64,000 nucleotides of DNA from Plotosus lineatus (taxonomy: Eukaryota > Chordata > Actinopteri > Siluriformes > Plotosidae). This document shows positions 22,501 to 35,264 of the stretch, piece after piece (position 1 is the stretch's first letter; each line of letters opens with the position of its first letter). Under the pieces are notes generated by a model. That model was not told where the DNA came from, made no database searches, and saw only the letters and a program-made list of their open reading frames with translations. Both the position numbers and the translations under genes were made by a program. Where the stretch lies: positions 10,244,661-10,308,660 of the forward strand of contig CM045735.1 of the NCBI GenBank assembly GCA_024760905.1, given 5' to 3'.

Positions 22501-22697
22501 GGTGTGGTAGGCGTTCTCTGAAGACGGCTGAAAGAAAGAATGAAGGGACGAGGAAAGCGAGAGCTCAGAAAATCGGGAAGACAGCGGGGAGGGCGGCGGA
22601 GGAGAGAAGGAGGGGGGTCATTAAACTGGAAACCAGGAACCACACGGGAGGTAGAATTTTAAATGATTCCCCCACAGCTACACCGGCCCAGCAAACC

Positions 22698-22701
22698 TCT
22701 C

Positions 22702-22748
<47 letters not shown>

Positions 22749-22790
22749 CTCTCTGTCTCTCTCTCTCTCTCACTTTCTCCTGCTCTCTCG
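22698..22790. repeat. (CT)n microsatellite
   Basis: CT tract with a few GT interruptions. Confidence 0.95.
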
Positions 22791-23328
22791 GAGATGCAAT
22801 TAATTCGGATGGAGGCTGCCAAGAGCGGAGAGATAGAGGGATGAGGGGTGCTCTGTTGCAAGCGAGCACTCTCTTCCTCCATTACGGCAGTCTGCAGACC
22901 ATGTGTTTGTGGCCTTATGTCTCCTTTTAGTAATCACCACCAGAACCCTAAATTAGCCCAACTACAGGCTGGCCTGGAGACAAATAATGAAAGGAACCTT
23001 CGATCAAAACGAAAGCAATCAATACAGCAAAGTTAGCACGGCTCACTCAATATCTTCCCACCAGTAGTTCTGTGATAATCATCACACCTATTTATGACTA
23101 CGCCTTGAATATCCCGACCTCGCGACAAAATATTTTCAACAGGGAAACGGATAAGTTGTCTGCCATTGCACCATTGCTGGGTTACGGCCAGCCCTGCCTG
23201 GCTGGGCTAGTCTCCTCACGCAGGAGACAGAACAGACGTAGTGCGGGATGACTCATAGACCCTTTCACTCCAGAGGCCATGGGCAAACAATCCCACCAGG
23301 GTCCTGACTAGGGTTAGTTCACACACAC
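22791..23328. other. Single-copy island, possible regulatory DNA
   Basis: No repeat family recognised. 23150-23310 is GC-balanced. No exon assigned. Confidence 0.3.
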
Positions 23329-23364
23329 TGAGAGAGAGCGAGAGCGAGAGAGAGAGAGAGAGAG

Positions 23365-23412
<48 letters not shown>
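23329..23412. repeat. (GA)n microsatellite
   Basis: GA tract with GC and GT interruptions. Confidence 0.95.
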
Positions 23413-23414
<2 letters not shown>

Positions 23415-23685
23415 AGGGAGTGTCATGGTACACAAAGCACGTAGCATGTAAAGTGCAGGAGGGAGTGTTGCTCAGGGCCAGAGAGAGCGTCGATATGGGG
23501 GAAATTGATCGTAATCAACAGTGCCTGCAGAGCAAGCGGCCATGTTCGTCAAAGCTCCTTCCGCTTCTGTTCTCTGCTCCTCTTTTCGTCTCGTCTCTCT
23601 TCTCCCTGCACCTTGAATCTATCTCTCAAAACAGCCTCACCGAGCCCCTGGTGGAGCTTGTAAACAAGAAGCAGCAGATACGATA

Positions 23686-24473
<788 letters not shown>

Positions 24474-24510
<37 letters not shown>
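24474..24510. repeat. (GT)n microsatellite
   Basis: GT tract. Confidence 0.95.
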
Positions 24511-24512
<2 letters not shown>

Positions 24513-25276
24513 CTGTGCCAGGTTCCCGGGTGGGGGGAGGATGGGGGTTTGAAGGGCGTTGTGAGCGTGAGCAAGCGTGAGAGGTGGCGTTTATTTCGCC
24601 GGGATTGAAGACAATGGGTTTTTTTGGGGGTTTTTTTTTCCAAAGCTGGATTTTCTTGATGCAAATTTGTTCGTTAGCTATTTTCCTATCAGTCTACAAT
24701 CTATGAGCCACAACAAAACTATAATCCTATGACCTTCGAACGCTTCATCAAACACATCAATCTGCAACTTCCACCAAAATCCTCTCAGTATGAATTATAG
24801 TTGAAGACTGTACAGTATTTGCATTTGAGTTCCAAATCACAAATTCCATGCAGACAGCTTTCGCAGTATGTTCAGGTGTCAACGTGTGATTTTACCTCCG
24901 GCGATGTTTACATTACATGTCATAAGTAATCTAAATCTGCTTTTGTTTTAGTTAATGGTGAACAAACTAGCAATTTTCCACTTCAGAGCCGTATCCAAAT
25001 CTATCAATCTGCAGTTGTCATTGTATCCCAAACATCCCAAATTCAGTCATCATAGTACAACTAAAGCCGCACCGTGCATTTAATGACGAGCCACAAGTAA
25101 TGTAAGTTACCTCACTGCTGATCAACATGCGAATTGCCTCACAAGGCAAGCAAACCTCATCACTTAAGTGTCATCAGCTCTTGTTGCCCAGGAAACCTTC
25201 TCACATGCCCCATTTAAAAAACTTTCTAGATAAAACTGTGATTAGCATCAAGCTAGTTCCCTACAGCGGATAGAGT
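24511..25276. other. Unassigned non-coding sequence
   Basis: Nothing recognised. Confidence 0.5.
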
Positions 25277-26210
25277 TAATTATTCATTTGTTCATTCATT
25301 CATTTGCTGAACCACTTAATTCTACTCAGGTAACGCAGCCTATCGTAGCTGATTTTAGATGAAGGCGGTTTACACCTTAAACAATTCGACAGTCTATCAC
25401 AGGGTCAACACACATACACCCCCATTTCACTGGAGCACGGCATGCAATGATCGTGGCGGAAAGGCGCGGAACGCAGTCTATGGAAGAGCTTTGACATTTT
25501 TACACATAAAATTGGGTGAAAATCCCACAGAAAAGTGGAAATTCTTCTACCCCCCATTTCACTGGACTACGGCATGCAAAGAATCGTGTAGCAGAAAGGC
25601 GCGGACCGCAGTCTACAGAAGAGCTTTGTCATTTTAACACGGAAAATGGGTGAAAATCTTACGGAAAAGTAGAAACTCTTACCCTTTTGGAACGTTCACA
25701 GCATATGCGGAACAGGTACGGCACAGTACGCCAAAGTGACCCCACGGAACACTCACGGAATTTTTTTTTTTCCATGAACGTGCTTTTGAACATGTTCAAA
25801 AGCACGTTCACGGAATATTTTGACCTCCCAGAAGCATACGGAAGTGAAGGAAAACTTGAAGAATAACTACGGAATCACACGGAATGACATGGAATGACAC
25901 GGAAGATGAGGGAATAATTACGGAACGTTTGCGGATGACAACATTTTTGCTTCTGTGATTCTGCCGTGCTCCAGTGAAATGGAGGTATTAACTATTAACA
26001 CCGCCCAAGGGGCAATTTGGAACAGCTAATTAGCCGTCATGTTTCTAAAGTGCATGTCTTTGGACTGTAGGAAGAAACCGGAGTACCTGGAGGAAATCCA
26101 CGCAAACACAGGAAGTACATACAAATTCCACACCTTTGCTGAACGTAGAATTTGAACCCAGAACCTTGTTTCCGTGAAGCAGACGTGAATTGTTACACCA
26201 CTGTTCCATC
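25277..26210 (-). mobile_element. SINE type 2, split by foldback element D
   Basis: Tail half 25277-25417 (inverted (AATG)n then AGGTAACGCAGCCTATCG) and head half about 25992-26210 (CATGTCTTTGGACTGTAGGA ... inverted head). Confidence 0.7.
25418..25987. mobile_element. Foldback-like element D, copy 2
   Basis: Ends ACCCCCATTTCACTGGAGC and GCTCCAGTGAAATGGAGGT are inverted. The first 132 bp (25419-25550) are tandemly duplicated at 25551-25680. A perfect 36-bp palindrome lies at 25775-25810 in the middle. The right part is rich in ACGGAA words, as in copy 1. No coding capacity. Confidence 0.75.
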
Positions 26211-26500
26211 CGGAGCCATTATTATCATTTTATTTTATCTCATTCTTGTTTATTTTAGGTCATTTTATCAAAATAAGATGCTTATTATTATTTTTCTTAT
26301 TATTATTCTTGCATGACACGTAAAATAAAACCTCTTGTGCGTCATGAACTGAAAAGAGATAAAGATATACAAATATATGCTCACGGTAAATGCCAAACTA
26401 ATTTCGAAACATGAACCCAAGCATTGCCTTTCCGGGTTCTTATTTTTGTAAAATGTCCCTATGCAGTAATATACATGGAATATTTAGACAGCAATAATGA
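26211..26500. other. Unassigned, AT-rich
   Basis: TTATTATT-rich; nothing recognised. Confidence 0.45.
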
Positions 26501-26509
26501 GCTGCCTCA

Positions 26510-26905
26510 AGAGTCAGAGTCAGCAATCGAGGATCGGTCCGACAGAACCCATGCCTTCGGCTGCCACACAACTCACATTGCACTTGTCTTCTTTTCGTGC
26601 TGGGCCCGGCCAGCTCCATGGGCAGAAGCCTGACTACCAGGCGCTCACCTTCAAGCCCCTCCCCTGGGCCTGGCTCCAGGGGGGAACCCCAGTGACCCGT
26701 GTCATGGCAAGAGAAACTGTATCCTTGTTTTTTTCTTCATCATAGAGGTCTTCTGAACCGCACTTTGTTTGGACTTCACCCAGGACCTGTTTGCCTTGGG
26801 TGACCCTACCAGGGTCATTATTCCCCCGACAACATAGCTTCTAGGATCATTAGGTCGCGCAAACCCCTCCACCACGATAAGGTGGCGATTCGATGGGGGG
26901 GGGCT
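26510..26905. repeat. GC-rich dispersed-repeat-like segment
   Basis: Dense GC text with internal inverted words (CCCCTCCCCTGGGCCTGG, CTCCAGGGGGGAACC; CCTCCACCACGATAAGGTGG). It resembles a dispersed fish repeat I recall from other teleost sequence, possibly the 5' end of a non-LTR element, but only one copy lies in this window and I cannot name it. Confidence 0.35.
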
Positions 26906-27204
26906 GCTTTCCGTGTGGCTGCAGAACGACCATTTAAAATCATGTTCACTGAACTCAGTGTTTGGCGGCATCTGTCAATCAATGGTAGCTTTAAGTTCTG
27001 ATTGGTTATTGACCAAACTGCGTCATATGAACATTTATCTGAGTTGATCTTCATAATCGCACACTTAGCATCACTTGTGAAAATTTCACCCCTCATCGCT
27101 CATTTTACTAAAGTTTCATTGACTTTACATGGTCGCTTGTCGCTCATTGTTTAATATCTGGACAACTTTTAATAATGCTAAATTATCTCTGTAATGTTGT
27201 TGCT
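26906..27204. other. Unassigned non-coding sequence
   Basis: Nothing recognised. Confidence 0.5.
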
Positions 27205-27429
27205 ATGGTGCTGCATGGTGGTGTAGTGGTTAGCACATCTTCCTGGTAGCAAGAAGGTCCTGCATTTCATTCCGAGGCTCGGCACAGACTCTTCTGTATA
27301 GAGTTTTTATGCTCTGCCCATGCTTGTGTGGGTTTCCTCTGGGTACTCCGGTTTCCTCCCACAGTTAAAAGATATGAACGTTATCATAATTTGTTGTTTC
27401 AAATGGTCTCTGTGTGTGAGGGCGAATGA

Positions 27430-27502
<73 letters not shown>

Positions 27503-27597
27503 GGCCCTGCTATGACCTTGTGAGTTGTTCAGGGTGTACTCTTACTTCACCCTGTGATGACCCTAATAGGATTAAGTGGCTTGGCAAATAGATACAT
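27205..27597 (+). mobile_element. SINE type 2 with internal microsatellite
   Basis: Head GTGTAGTGGTTAGCACATCT, body with TTTCCTCTGGGTACTCCGG, tail GACCCTAATAGGATTAAG. An (AT)(GT) tract at 27428-27501 has expanded inside it. Confidence 0.85.
27428..27501. repeat. (AT)n-(GT)n microsatellite
   Basis: Expansion at the GTGTGAGTGTGAATG region of the SINE. Confidence 0.95.
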
Positions 27598-28018
27598 GGA
27601 CTGATGTTAATGCTGTAATAACAAATTATAATTAATGCAACTATGCTGTATTAATAAACTGTACAAACTAAAAGCCATAAACCGACAGCACAACCATTTA
27701 AATTGAGATTTTCATAATTCTGTTCAAATTGGCGCAGGACAACACAGAGACATGCCAGTTCTCAAGGACTGACTCAGACGATTGCATAGACCAGGACTGT
27801 GTTGAATGTGATCCATAATTACGTTAATCCACTGGTCACAACTTAATTTTCCCAAACACAATTAGTTCCTATTTACACTTTGGGATGCAAAAACAGCGAG
27901 AGAAACCTGGTTTCATCATATCGTTCATATACAATCTCTCATTAATTATGCATACGGACCTCACAAATTAAAATTTAACTTAAAAGGAATCAGCTGAGGA
28001 GGTAACAGCACTGTTTAG
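27598..28018. other. Unassigned non-coding sequence
   Basis: Nothing recognised. Confidence 0.5.
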
Positions 28019-28063
28019 CATGCTGGTGCCCATCTCAGGCGACTCCGGGTGAGGACAGAGTAC

Positions 28064-28098
<35 letters not shown>

Positions 28099-28306
28099 CA
28101 ACTTGCCCGGCCATTGCAGGGCGGAAACACGCTGACGGCTTTGCAGCTACTCTTGTCAAAGATCAACCATGCTTGAAGGTCAACCATGGCTGGCCTTTGA
28201 TAACCCAGTTATCTGCACTGGACAGTGACAACAAGTGGAGAGTGGAGATTGAACCCACAACCTTAGGAGCAGTGATCCAGCACCTTTACAACCGGGCCAC
28301 CACTGC
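28019..28306 (-). mobile_element. SINE type 1b, tail-truncated
   Basis: Inverted body and head (CCGGGCCACCACTGC at the right end). An (AT)n tract at 28070-28094 interrupts the tail half. Confidence 0.8.
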
Positions 28307-28423
28307 AACTTTTGTTTATCATGCAAACCTATGAAACAAACAATCAAAGATGCACCATCCAGTGGGATTCAGTGGGACTTGGATAGCATAGTGGTACTGT
28401 AATCACTGTAGTTTGTCTATTTA

Positions 28424-28889
28424 CAGTGGTACCTCACCTTACGATAGTCCCAGCAAATGAAAAATCCAGGTTACAAAAAACATTTTCCAATTTTTTTTTT
28501 TATATGTATACGAAACAAGTTCTCCTTACGAAACTTGGTAAACGCGACATTCAAACATTCAAACAATGCACGAGCTGCTTTCCCATTTACTTCCAACATC
28601 TTCCAACATCCTGCCCCGCTGGCCTCCCATTGGCTAGGCGGGATGACACAGCTCCCTCCCATTGGCTATCTCCCAACATCCCACCCTGCTGGCCTCCCAT
28701 TGGCTAGGAGGGATGACGCAGCTCCCTCCCATTGGCTATTATGGAGCTGCATCTGCCATAATGCTTTTCTTGTAAAGGACAGAGTTGTTGTTGTTTCATG
28801 AGAGTGCTCATTACTTAATTTTTTTGACTCAGGCTTTTAACCTTCCATAAACATTTGTAAGATTATAACTCTGCTAAGAACACATGGTC

Positions 28890-28943
<54 letters not shown>

Positions 28944-29190
28944 TGATTTCCGGTGCGAGTGAAAAGAAAAAGCGGACTCGTGGCCAAACCCGTCTACCAT
29001 CGGTACGATATTGAAGCAGAGGAGGTCTTAAAACGTATGATTTTATAATTTGTAAAGGGTTTAGGGGGTAGTATTGGGGGCCTTGGAACGAATCATGCAG
29101 TTAACATGTAAAATGCGATTCAATTTACGAAAAATCCAGGTTAAGAAAAGGCTCTGGAACGGATTAATTTCGTAAGGTGAGGTACCACTG
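28424..29190 (+). mobile_element. Tigger-like MITE, family B, copy 2 (longer form)
   Basis: Ends CAGTGGTACCTCACCTTACG and TAAGGTGAGGTACCACTG with TA on both sides. Compared with copy 1 it has an (AC)n tract at 28890-28940 followed by about 95 extra bases (28941-29034) absent from copies 1 and 3. Confidence 0.88.
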
Positions 29191-29224
29191 TACTTGTTTT
29201 TTTGTTTATCTGTCAACAAAATCC

Positions 29225-29510
29225 TGATCATACACCTGCCAGCGTTTTTAACCAAACCTGTCAGGGACACTACGCTATCTGAGTCCCACAGATTGTTTAA
29301 TTTTGTATTTTCAAAGTCAAAGGTGAAGGTCAGAGCAAGGTTACTTTTTTTTTTTTTTTCAGATTAGAGCTTACAACTTTAAAACAAAACAAGGGCTGAT
29401 AGACGTGCTGTTGCTATGGAACACTAACAGGAAACGATATATGGCTTTTCAAACAAGACAGTCATCTTTGACCTTGAGTGATCTTCAAAAGGTCAAACTT
29501 CAGTCATCAC
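29225..29510. repeat. Dispersed repeat J with AGGTCA-type words
   Basis: Contains AAAGGTGAAGGTCAGAG and ACCTTGAGTGATCTTC-AAAAGGTCAAAC. The same word pattern recurs at 34.4, 42.8 and 49.4 kb. Boundaries and family not established. Confidence 0.45.
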
Positions 29511-29726
29511 ATAAAACTATTCAATGGAATAGGTTAATTTATTTATTTATTTGCTTTTATTAATATTGTCATATCCCATGTGCCATGGATTGTAGAACAC
29601 ATTGTAAGATGAGCACTTCAGTAAGCCCAATACTGTAAAGCTATGATCATATAAGGCGTATTTTTTATATATTACACATGCGATGTGGCAGAGGGTCCTT
29701 GCCCTCTATGAATGCCCTTCTAGTTT
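29511..29726. other. Unassigned non-coding sequence
   Basis: Short TTTA run near 29536; nothing else. Confidence 0.45.
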
Positions 29727-30005
29727 AATTTGTGTTTAATGAGGTCACCTGAAAGGTTTCGAGTCCTGGGCTCTGGCGTTTCTGTGTGTAGCTGACATGC
29801 TTTACCCGTGCATGCATGGACTTCCTCTGGATACGTCGGTTTCCTCCCACATTCCAAAGACACCCATATTAAGCCAATCAGCTGCTCCAAATTGCAACTT
29901 GGTGTGTATGGTTATACGTTGTGTGGTGTGTTGACCCTGCAGTGGTCTGGCAAACTGTTCAGGGTGTACCCCACCTTCGCCCGGTATGGGCTGAGATGAC
30001 CGACA
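29727..30005 (+). mobile_element. SINE type 2, diverged
   Basis: TTCCTCTGGATACGTCGGTT, CCTGCAGTGGTCTGGCAAAC and CTTCGCCCGGTATGGGCTG match the family; head and tail weak. Confidence 0.65.
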
Positions 30006-30667
30006 TGACTGATAACAGTGTTGATCACTAGGTTGCTCATGTAATTTTATCATGCAAGGAATTACACTTAGATTTAAATGAAGCTGTTCTTCCTTTAATA
30101 AGATCTCACAGGAACTACGTTCACCGTTGTCTTCAACCAATTGCATATTCAAATAGGTGGACTCGCAACTCCCTTTAAAAAATAAATTACACTTCGTTGG
30201 ATGTGGTTGCCTTACGCACATCACAGTTCAGTAGTACTTGCTGCAAAAGCAGCGAACACTCTTCATCTGTTTTTTTTTTTTTCTTCTTTTTGAGTGCTCA
30301 GTGCAATCATGATCTGCCGCTGAGCTATCAGCTGACCTCCAGAGCAAAGAATCTCGGTAATGAAGGCTTGTGGCTGTTAGTTTAATTCTGTCGCTGCAAT
30401 GACGTGGCTGTCTCTGAAATACGGCTTTGTTTGTTGATTTTTATGAAGCATGTGCACCCTGCACATGACACTGCATGGAACATGTGGGGGTCAAGGTTGT
30501 TCAGCAAAAGCTTGTTCGCACTATACATACAAATTATTTATCAGTGCATGCAAACCAACACGAGATAATAAAAATAAATAAATAAACAAATAAATGAAAA
30601 AAAAACAAAAAACAGAATGTGGTTATTAAGATACTTACGTAAATTTACCACCAAATATTTTAGTATA
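30006..30667. other. Unassigned non-coding sequence
   Basis: A polypyrimidine run near 30268-30290 followed by CTCAG could be a splice acceptor by chance; no coding support. Confidence 0.4.
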
Positions 30668-30802
30668 CAGGGATCTCTCACTTTCTGCAGTTAATGGGGG
30701 CAGTTAATGGGGACCGAGACACCCCCACCCCCCACACAACACCCCACCCCCGCGCGCGCCCGCCGATTTCACTGAAGTACGATTGACCCCTACTGACTGA
30801 CA
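30668..30802 (+). mobile_element. Tigger-like MITE, family A, copy 6, left end only
   Basis: CAGGGATCTCTCACTTTCTG after TA, running to GACTGACA, where copy 7 begins at TA 30803-30804. Confidence 0.85.
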
Positions 30803-30804
30803 TA

Positions 30805-31018
30805 CAGGGATCCCTCACTTTCCACGGTTAATTGGGACCGAGATCCCCCATGCGACCACCGAATTCCGCGAAGTAGGATCACCCCCCCCCCCACTGACGT
30901 ATACGTACGTACATGTATATGGGTATATAATATCAATAAATACATATTCAACGCTATAAAAGCTTATAATTACAATTAAACATTCAAAAATAATTCATAA
31001 AATGTAAATAAAATATAA

Positions 31019-31093
<75 letters not shown>

Positions 31094-31379
31094 AACTTGC
31101 ATGAACACACGCACTCATAGGCGCACCTCACAACAATGTAAATAGTTTTGATGGGAGGTTTTGGGTTGTTTCTTTGTTTTAGTTTGTTTGGGTTTTTTTT
31201 TTTGTTTGTTTTTTTTTGTTTTTTTTGCATAATTGGCCTTGTTTTGTGGCATTTTTCTTATCTTTCCCCCTATTTTTCCTTAATTTCTTTATTGTTTCAT
31301 TTTTCAATTAATATTTTTGAAAAACCCGTGATGCACTGAAGCCGCAGAAACTGAAGCATGAAGTAGTGAAGGATCACTG
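30805..31379 (+). mobile_element. Tigger-like MITE, family A, copy 7
   Basis: CAGGGATCCCTCACTTTCCA to GAAGGATCACTG with TA on both sides. A (CA)n tract has expanded inside at 31019-31091. Confidence 0.9.
31019..31091. repeat. (CA)n microsatellite
   Basis: Expansion of the short ACACACAC site found in most A copies. Confidence 0.95.
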
Positions 31380-31381
31380 TA

Positions 31382-31797
31382 GTTACAGTTGCTCCAGAAC
31401 ATGAAGCGGTGTGGCCGAGTGGGTGAAGGGCGGGGCTAAAAATAAAAGTTTAGCAAAAGTTCTATAGGTTGAGAGTAAACACTCACCAAAACTATACAAA
31501 TAAATCTGCAAACATAAGGATATAAAGTTTTGGTATCAAACTGACAGGAAAGCTAATGTAACTCAAAGATGTAATGTAACTCAAACTCCATGGTGAGGAG
31601 AAAACCATCACAGAATATTTCAAACTTAGAGGCAGATAGACTACAACAGCACATGACAACATCAAGTTCCAGTCTTGTCAACGAAGAACAGGAAACTTAG
31701 ATTTGGAAAATAATGGGTTGGAAAAACATCACGCAATGTACCGAATTTCTTCAGCTTTGTCCAGAATGGGTGAGCCTGTGTCCACTGTCACCTCAGA
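31382..31797. other. Unassigned non-coding sequence
   Basis: Nothing recognised. Confidence 0.5.
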
Positions 31798-31811
31798 CTC
31801 CTGTTCTTGGT

Positions 31812-32155
31812 TGTCCATTCATTCATGTTCTGAACTTCGTAATCCCAATTAGGGTCACGAAGAAGCTGGCTTCCATTTCAGCCAAGTCTAGGCGAGGGTG
31901 GAGTACTCCCTGGACAGCTCGCCAGGCCACTGTAGGGCAGAAACAGGGCTGAGCACCCTACTCTTGCCCCAAATCGGCAATGGTTCTTTTACATGCCGCT
32001 CATACACCACAGACACTACAGACACCATAGACAGTGAGAGACATAGCCGACTTTTGACATTCCAGGGGACAGCAGTGACAACCGTTGACAGTAGGGCTTG
32101 AACTTCCAATCTTGGGATCAGTAATCCAGCAAATTACCACCGGGCCACCACTGCC
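31812..32155 (-). mobile_element. SINE type 1b, complete
   Basis: Inverted copy flanked by a perfect 14-bp duplication CTCCTGTTCTTGGT at 31798-31811 and 32156-32169. Confidence 0.94.
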
Positions 32156-32169
32156 CTCCTGTTCTTGGT

Positions 32170-32997
32170 CATCAGGATTGGATCTTCTCTGCTGCTGTAG
32201 CTCATCCACCTGACGTACGTATCCAATATATTATTATAATATTATATATTTTTAGGTCCCATTCTGCTCACCACAGATGTAAAATATGCTAATTTAAGTT
32301 TCAGTATCCACTTGAACTATAAAGCATGATCCAGTACAGGCATTCTCTTCTGACCTCTCATCAATTTCAGTATTTGTGCCAACCGAGCTGCCGCTCAGTG
32401 GGTGGCTTTTGTTTTTCTCACCATTCAGTCTGCCGTGGGTGAAAACCCTCAGAGATCAGCAGTTTGACCAACTAACTGAATTTGAAGTTTGCAAAATTGC
32501 ATCAGAATTTCATTCATACACAAGTAAATGAAAGCTGTTTAAAATGATTGTTTAAAAAAAAAAAAATAGGCAGGAAGTCGGCACACTGGTACTTTCCAAA
32601 ATATGATGCAACAGAGAAGGCAGCCTTTCCAGCAAATCTAGAAATTCTGGCCAGCTCCATTCTAGTAGAAAATTCTAATAAAAATAATTAGACAATGGTT
32701 TTGATAATCAACGGGAGAAAAAAAGGTAAATAAAAGCACAAGAAAAAGTGGCTCACGTTACTGCCGTACAACCAAATACTCTGCATCAACATCAATTTTA
32801 GACAATTTGAAGACCTCGACCCAGCTGACAATAGAAAAGGAATGAAATGTCACTACAGTTTAAATAAAAATGAGACAAGAGACCATTAGAAAGAAAATTC
32901 CTTGGAAGCCAAAAGAGAAAAACACAAAAAATTCAACAGAGATACACTAAAAAAATAAAATAAAAAATAAAGTAAAATTACTTGTCACAGTGGATTA
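32170..32997. other. Unassigned, AT-rich single-copy sequence
   Basis: No repeat family or exon recognised in about 0.8 kb. Confidence 0.5.
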
Positions 32998-32999
32998 GT

Positions 33000-33129
33000 T
33001 CAGTTCAGTTCATTTTCTGTAACCGCTTCATCCTAATTAGGGTCGCGGGGAGGCTGGTGCCCATCCCAGCCAACTCAGTGCGAGGGCAGAGTACACCCTG
33101 GACAGCTCGCCAGGCCATCGCAGGGCGGA

Positions 33130-33132
<3 letters not shown>
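33000..33132 (-). mobile_element. SINE type 1b tail fragment
   Basis: Inverted tail TTTTCTGTAACCGCTTCATC to CATCGCAGGGCGGAAAC, then cut by an (AT)n tract. Confidence 0.85.

Positions 33133-33222
<90 letters not shown>
33132..33222. repeat. (AT)n microsatellite
   Basis: Pure AT tract of about 90 bp. Confidence 0.95.
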
Positions 33223-33225
<3 letters not shown>

Positions 33226-33310
33226 CAGTAACTGAATGAAATATTAATATTAACGAAAGTGAGGCACTAGCAATATTGGCATTTTTGTATATCTGGATAT
33301 TTTTAAAATA

Positions 33311-33793
33311 CAGGGATCCCTCACTTTCCGCAGTTAATGGAGATGGAGATACCCCCCGCGACCGCCAATTTCCACGAAGTAGGATCGACCTCCCCTGACT
33401 GACGTATACGTACATGTATATGTGTATATAATATCAATAAATACATTTTCAACACTATCACTGCTTATAATAATAATTAAAGATTAAAAAATAACGCATA
33501 AGATGTAAATAAAATATAAGTACACACACATACCGATGCGCGTGGGCACACACATAGATGCACACCTCACATAAAAATGTAAATAGTTTTGTTGGGGGGT
33601 TTGGGGTTACTTTTTGTTTTTGTTTGTTTGGGGTTTTTTGCATAATCGGCTTTGTTTTGTGGCATTTTCCTTAACTTTTCCTGTATTCTTCCTTCATTTC
33701 TTTATTTTTAAAAAATTTTCGATGAATATTTTTGAAAAACCCGCGATGCACTGAAGCTGCAGAAACTGAGTATGAAGTAACGAGGGATCACTG
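33311..33793 (+). mobile_element. Tigger-like MITE, family A, copy 8, complete
   Basis: CAGGGATCCCTCACTTTCCG to GAGGGATCACTG with TA at 33309-33310 and 33794-33795. At 483 bp this is a good type copy. Confidence 0.92.
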
Positions 33794-33795
33794 TA

Positions 33796-34424
33796 ATTGA
33801 ATCATGTACAACTTCACAATTTCTTTAAAATTTTAAATAATACAAAATATGCCACATTTCGAACAGTGATTGTTTACTGTGAATGGTTTGCTAAAATTGG
33901 TAACAAATCTATGTGGCGTTCCCAGTGGCTGAATAAAATCCAGTAATACTTTAATGTAATCTTATTTAAACTCACCATATCTCATATTTCAAATTGACCT
34001 GATTAGTCAGTGACCCTAATAGCAAATTAACGCCTGGTTGGTGATTTTAGCTACTGAACGAGCCAGCTGGCAAAACTATAAGGAGAAAAGAGCAGCTAAA
34101 ATGCTAAATACAAAAAAATAGCAAACATGTAACGTTGCCTCCTACCATAACACAGAAGGGTTAGGATATATAAAATAGTGAATACACTGCGGCTATGGGA
34201 AACCAATTACCTATTTTAATATTTTAAAACCACCATAACAATCCAATTATTAGAGGGGAATGGTTAATGTAGCAAATAGGCTTTATATGGGCACTGATTT
34301 TAATTACCCATGTGCTTGTGCTACGGAATGTTCTGTACTATATTGACGTAACCAATTTAGCAAAAAAAAAAAAAAAAAAAGGTCTTGTTTGAAGGATTTA
34401 TGAGATGACTGGTGTGTGATATTT
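33796..34424. other. Unassigned, AT-rich
   Basis: An A run at about 34363-34380. Nothing else recognised. Confidence 0.5.
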
Positions 34425-35005
34425 CAAGTTTACTCAAGGTTAAAGGTAATTGTCTCATTTAAAAGTCCATATATGGTTTACTATCGGCGTTTCTTTTGGC
34501 ACTCATTTTAAAGTTATAACCGCTCTATTTACGAAACTTTGTGACCTTGCTCTGATTTTCACCTTTGACTTTGTCATTGACATTCCAAACTCAGGGCAGC
34601 AGAAGCCCAGTGGTAAAGTGCTGGATTACCGAGCCTAAGGTTGGGGGTTCAAGCCCCACTGTCAACGGTTGTCACTGCTGTCCCCTGAGTACAGCTACTG
34701 GCCGGCCATGTCTCTCACAGCCTGTGGTGAGATAACCATTGATGAACCGTTACTGACTTTCACCAAGAGTAGGCTGCATAGCTGTCAGCATGTTTCTGCC
34801 TGGTGAGCTGTCCAGGGTGTACTCTGCCCTCGCCTGGAGCTGGCTGGGATGGTCACCAGCCTCTCTGTGACCCTAATTAGGATTAAGCGGTTACGTGAAA
34901 TAAATGATTCCAAAATCAAATAATAGGACTCAGATAGGAGAGTGTCCCTGCCAAGCTTGGTGAAAATCCTTGCTAGGGCAATTTTTTTGAAAGTTCAAGA
35001 TTTAG
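34425..35005. repeat. Dispersed repeat J, split by a SINE
   Basis: 34425-34593 has TGTGACCTTGCTCTGATTTT and CACCTTTGACTTTGTCATTG; 34919-35005 has GCCAAGCTTGGTGAAAATCC. The SINE at 34594-34906 lies between them. Confidence 0.4.
34594..34906 (+). mobile_element. SINE type 1b, complete
   Basis: Head GCAGAAGCCCAGTGGTAAAG and GGGGGTTCAAGCCCCAC; tail CCCTAATTAGGATTAAGCGG. A 12-bp duplication ATTCCAAACTCA/ATTCCAAAATCA lies at 34582-34593 and 34907-34918. Confidence 0.9.
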
Positions 35006-35032
35006 ATTGCAAGCAGAAAAATTAAGAAGAAT

Positions 35033-35261
35033 GGCATGGTGGAGTAGTACAAGAAGGGCCTAGTTTTGAATCCCAGCCACAGAAAATGCATTTCTATGTG
35101 GTGTTTGCATGCTCTCCCTGTGCTTGCATGGATTTTCTCCATACTCCAGTTCCCTTCCACAGTCCAAAAACATGCACATAACTGTTCCAAATTGCCCCTC
35201 GTTGTGAGTGTGATTGGTTGTGCATGTATTATGACTAAGCGATTCAGCAAGTGAATGAAAA
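35033..35261 (+). mobile_element. SINE type 2, internally deleted
   Basis: GCATGGTGGAGTAGTAC head, CTCCCTGTGCTTGCATGG body, short tail GACTAAGCGATTCAGC. Confidence 0.75.
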
Positions 35262-35264
35262 AGT

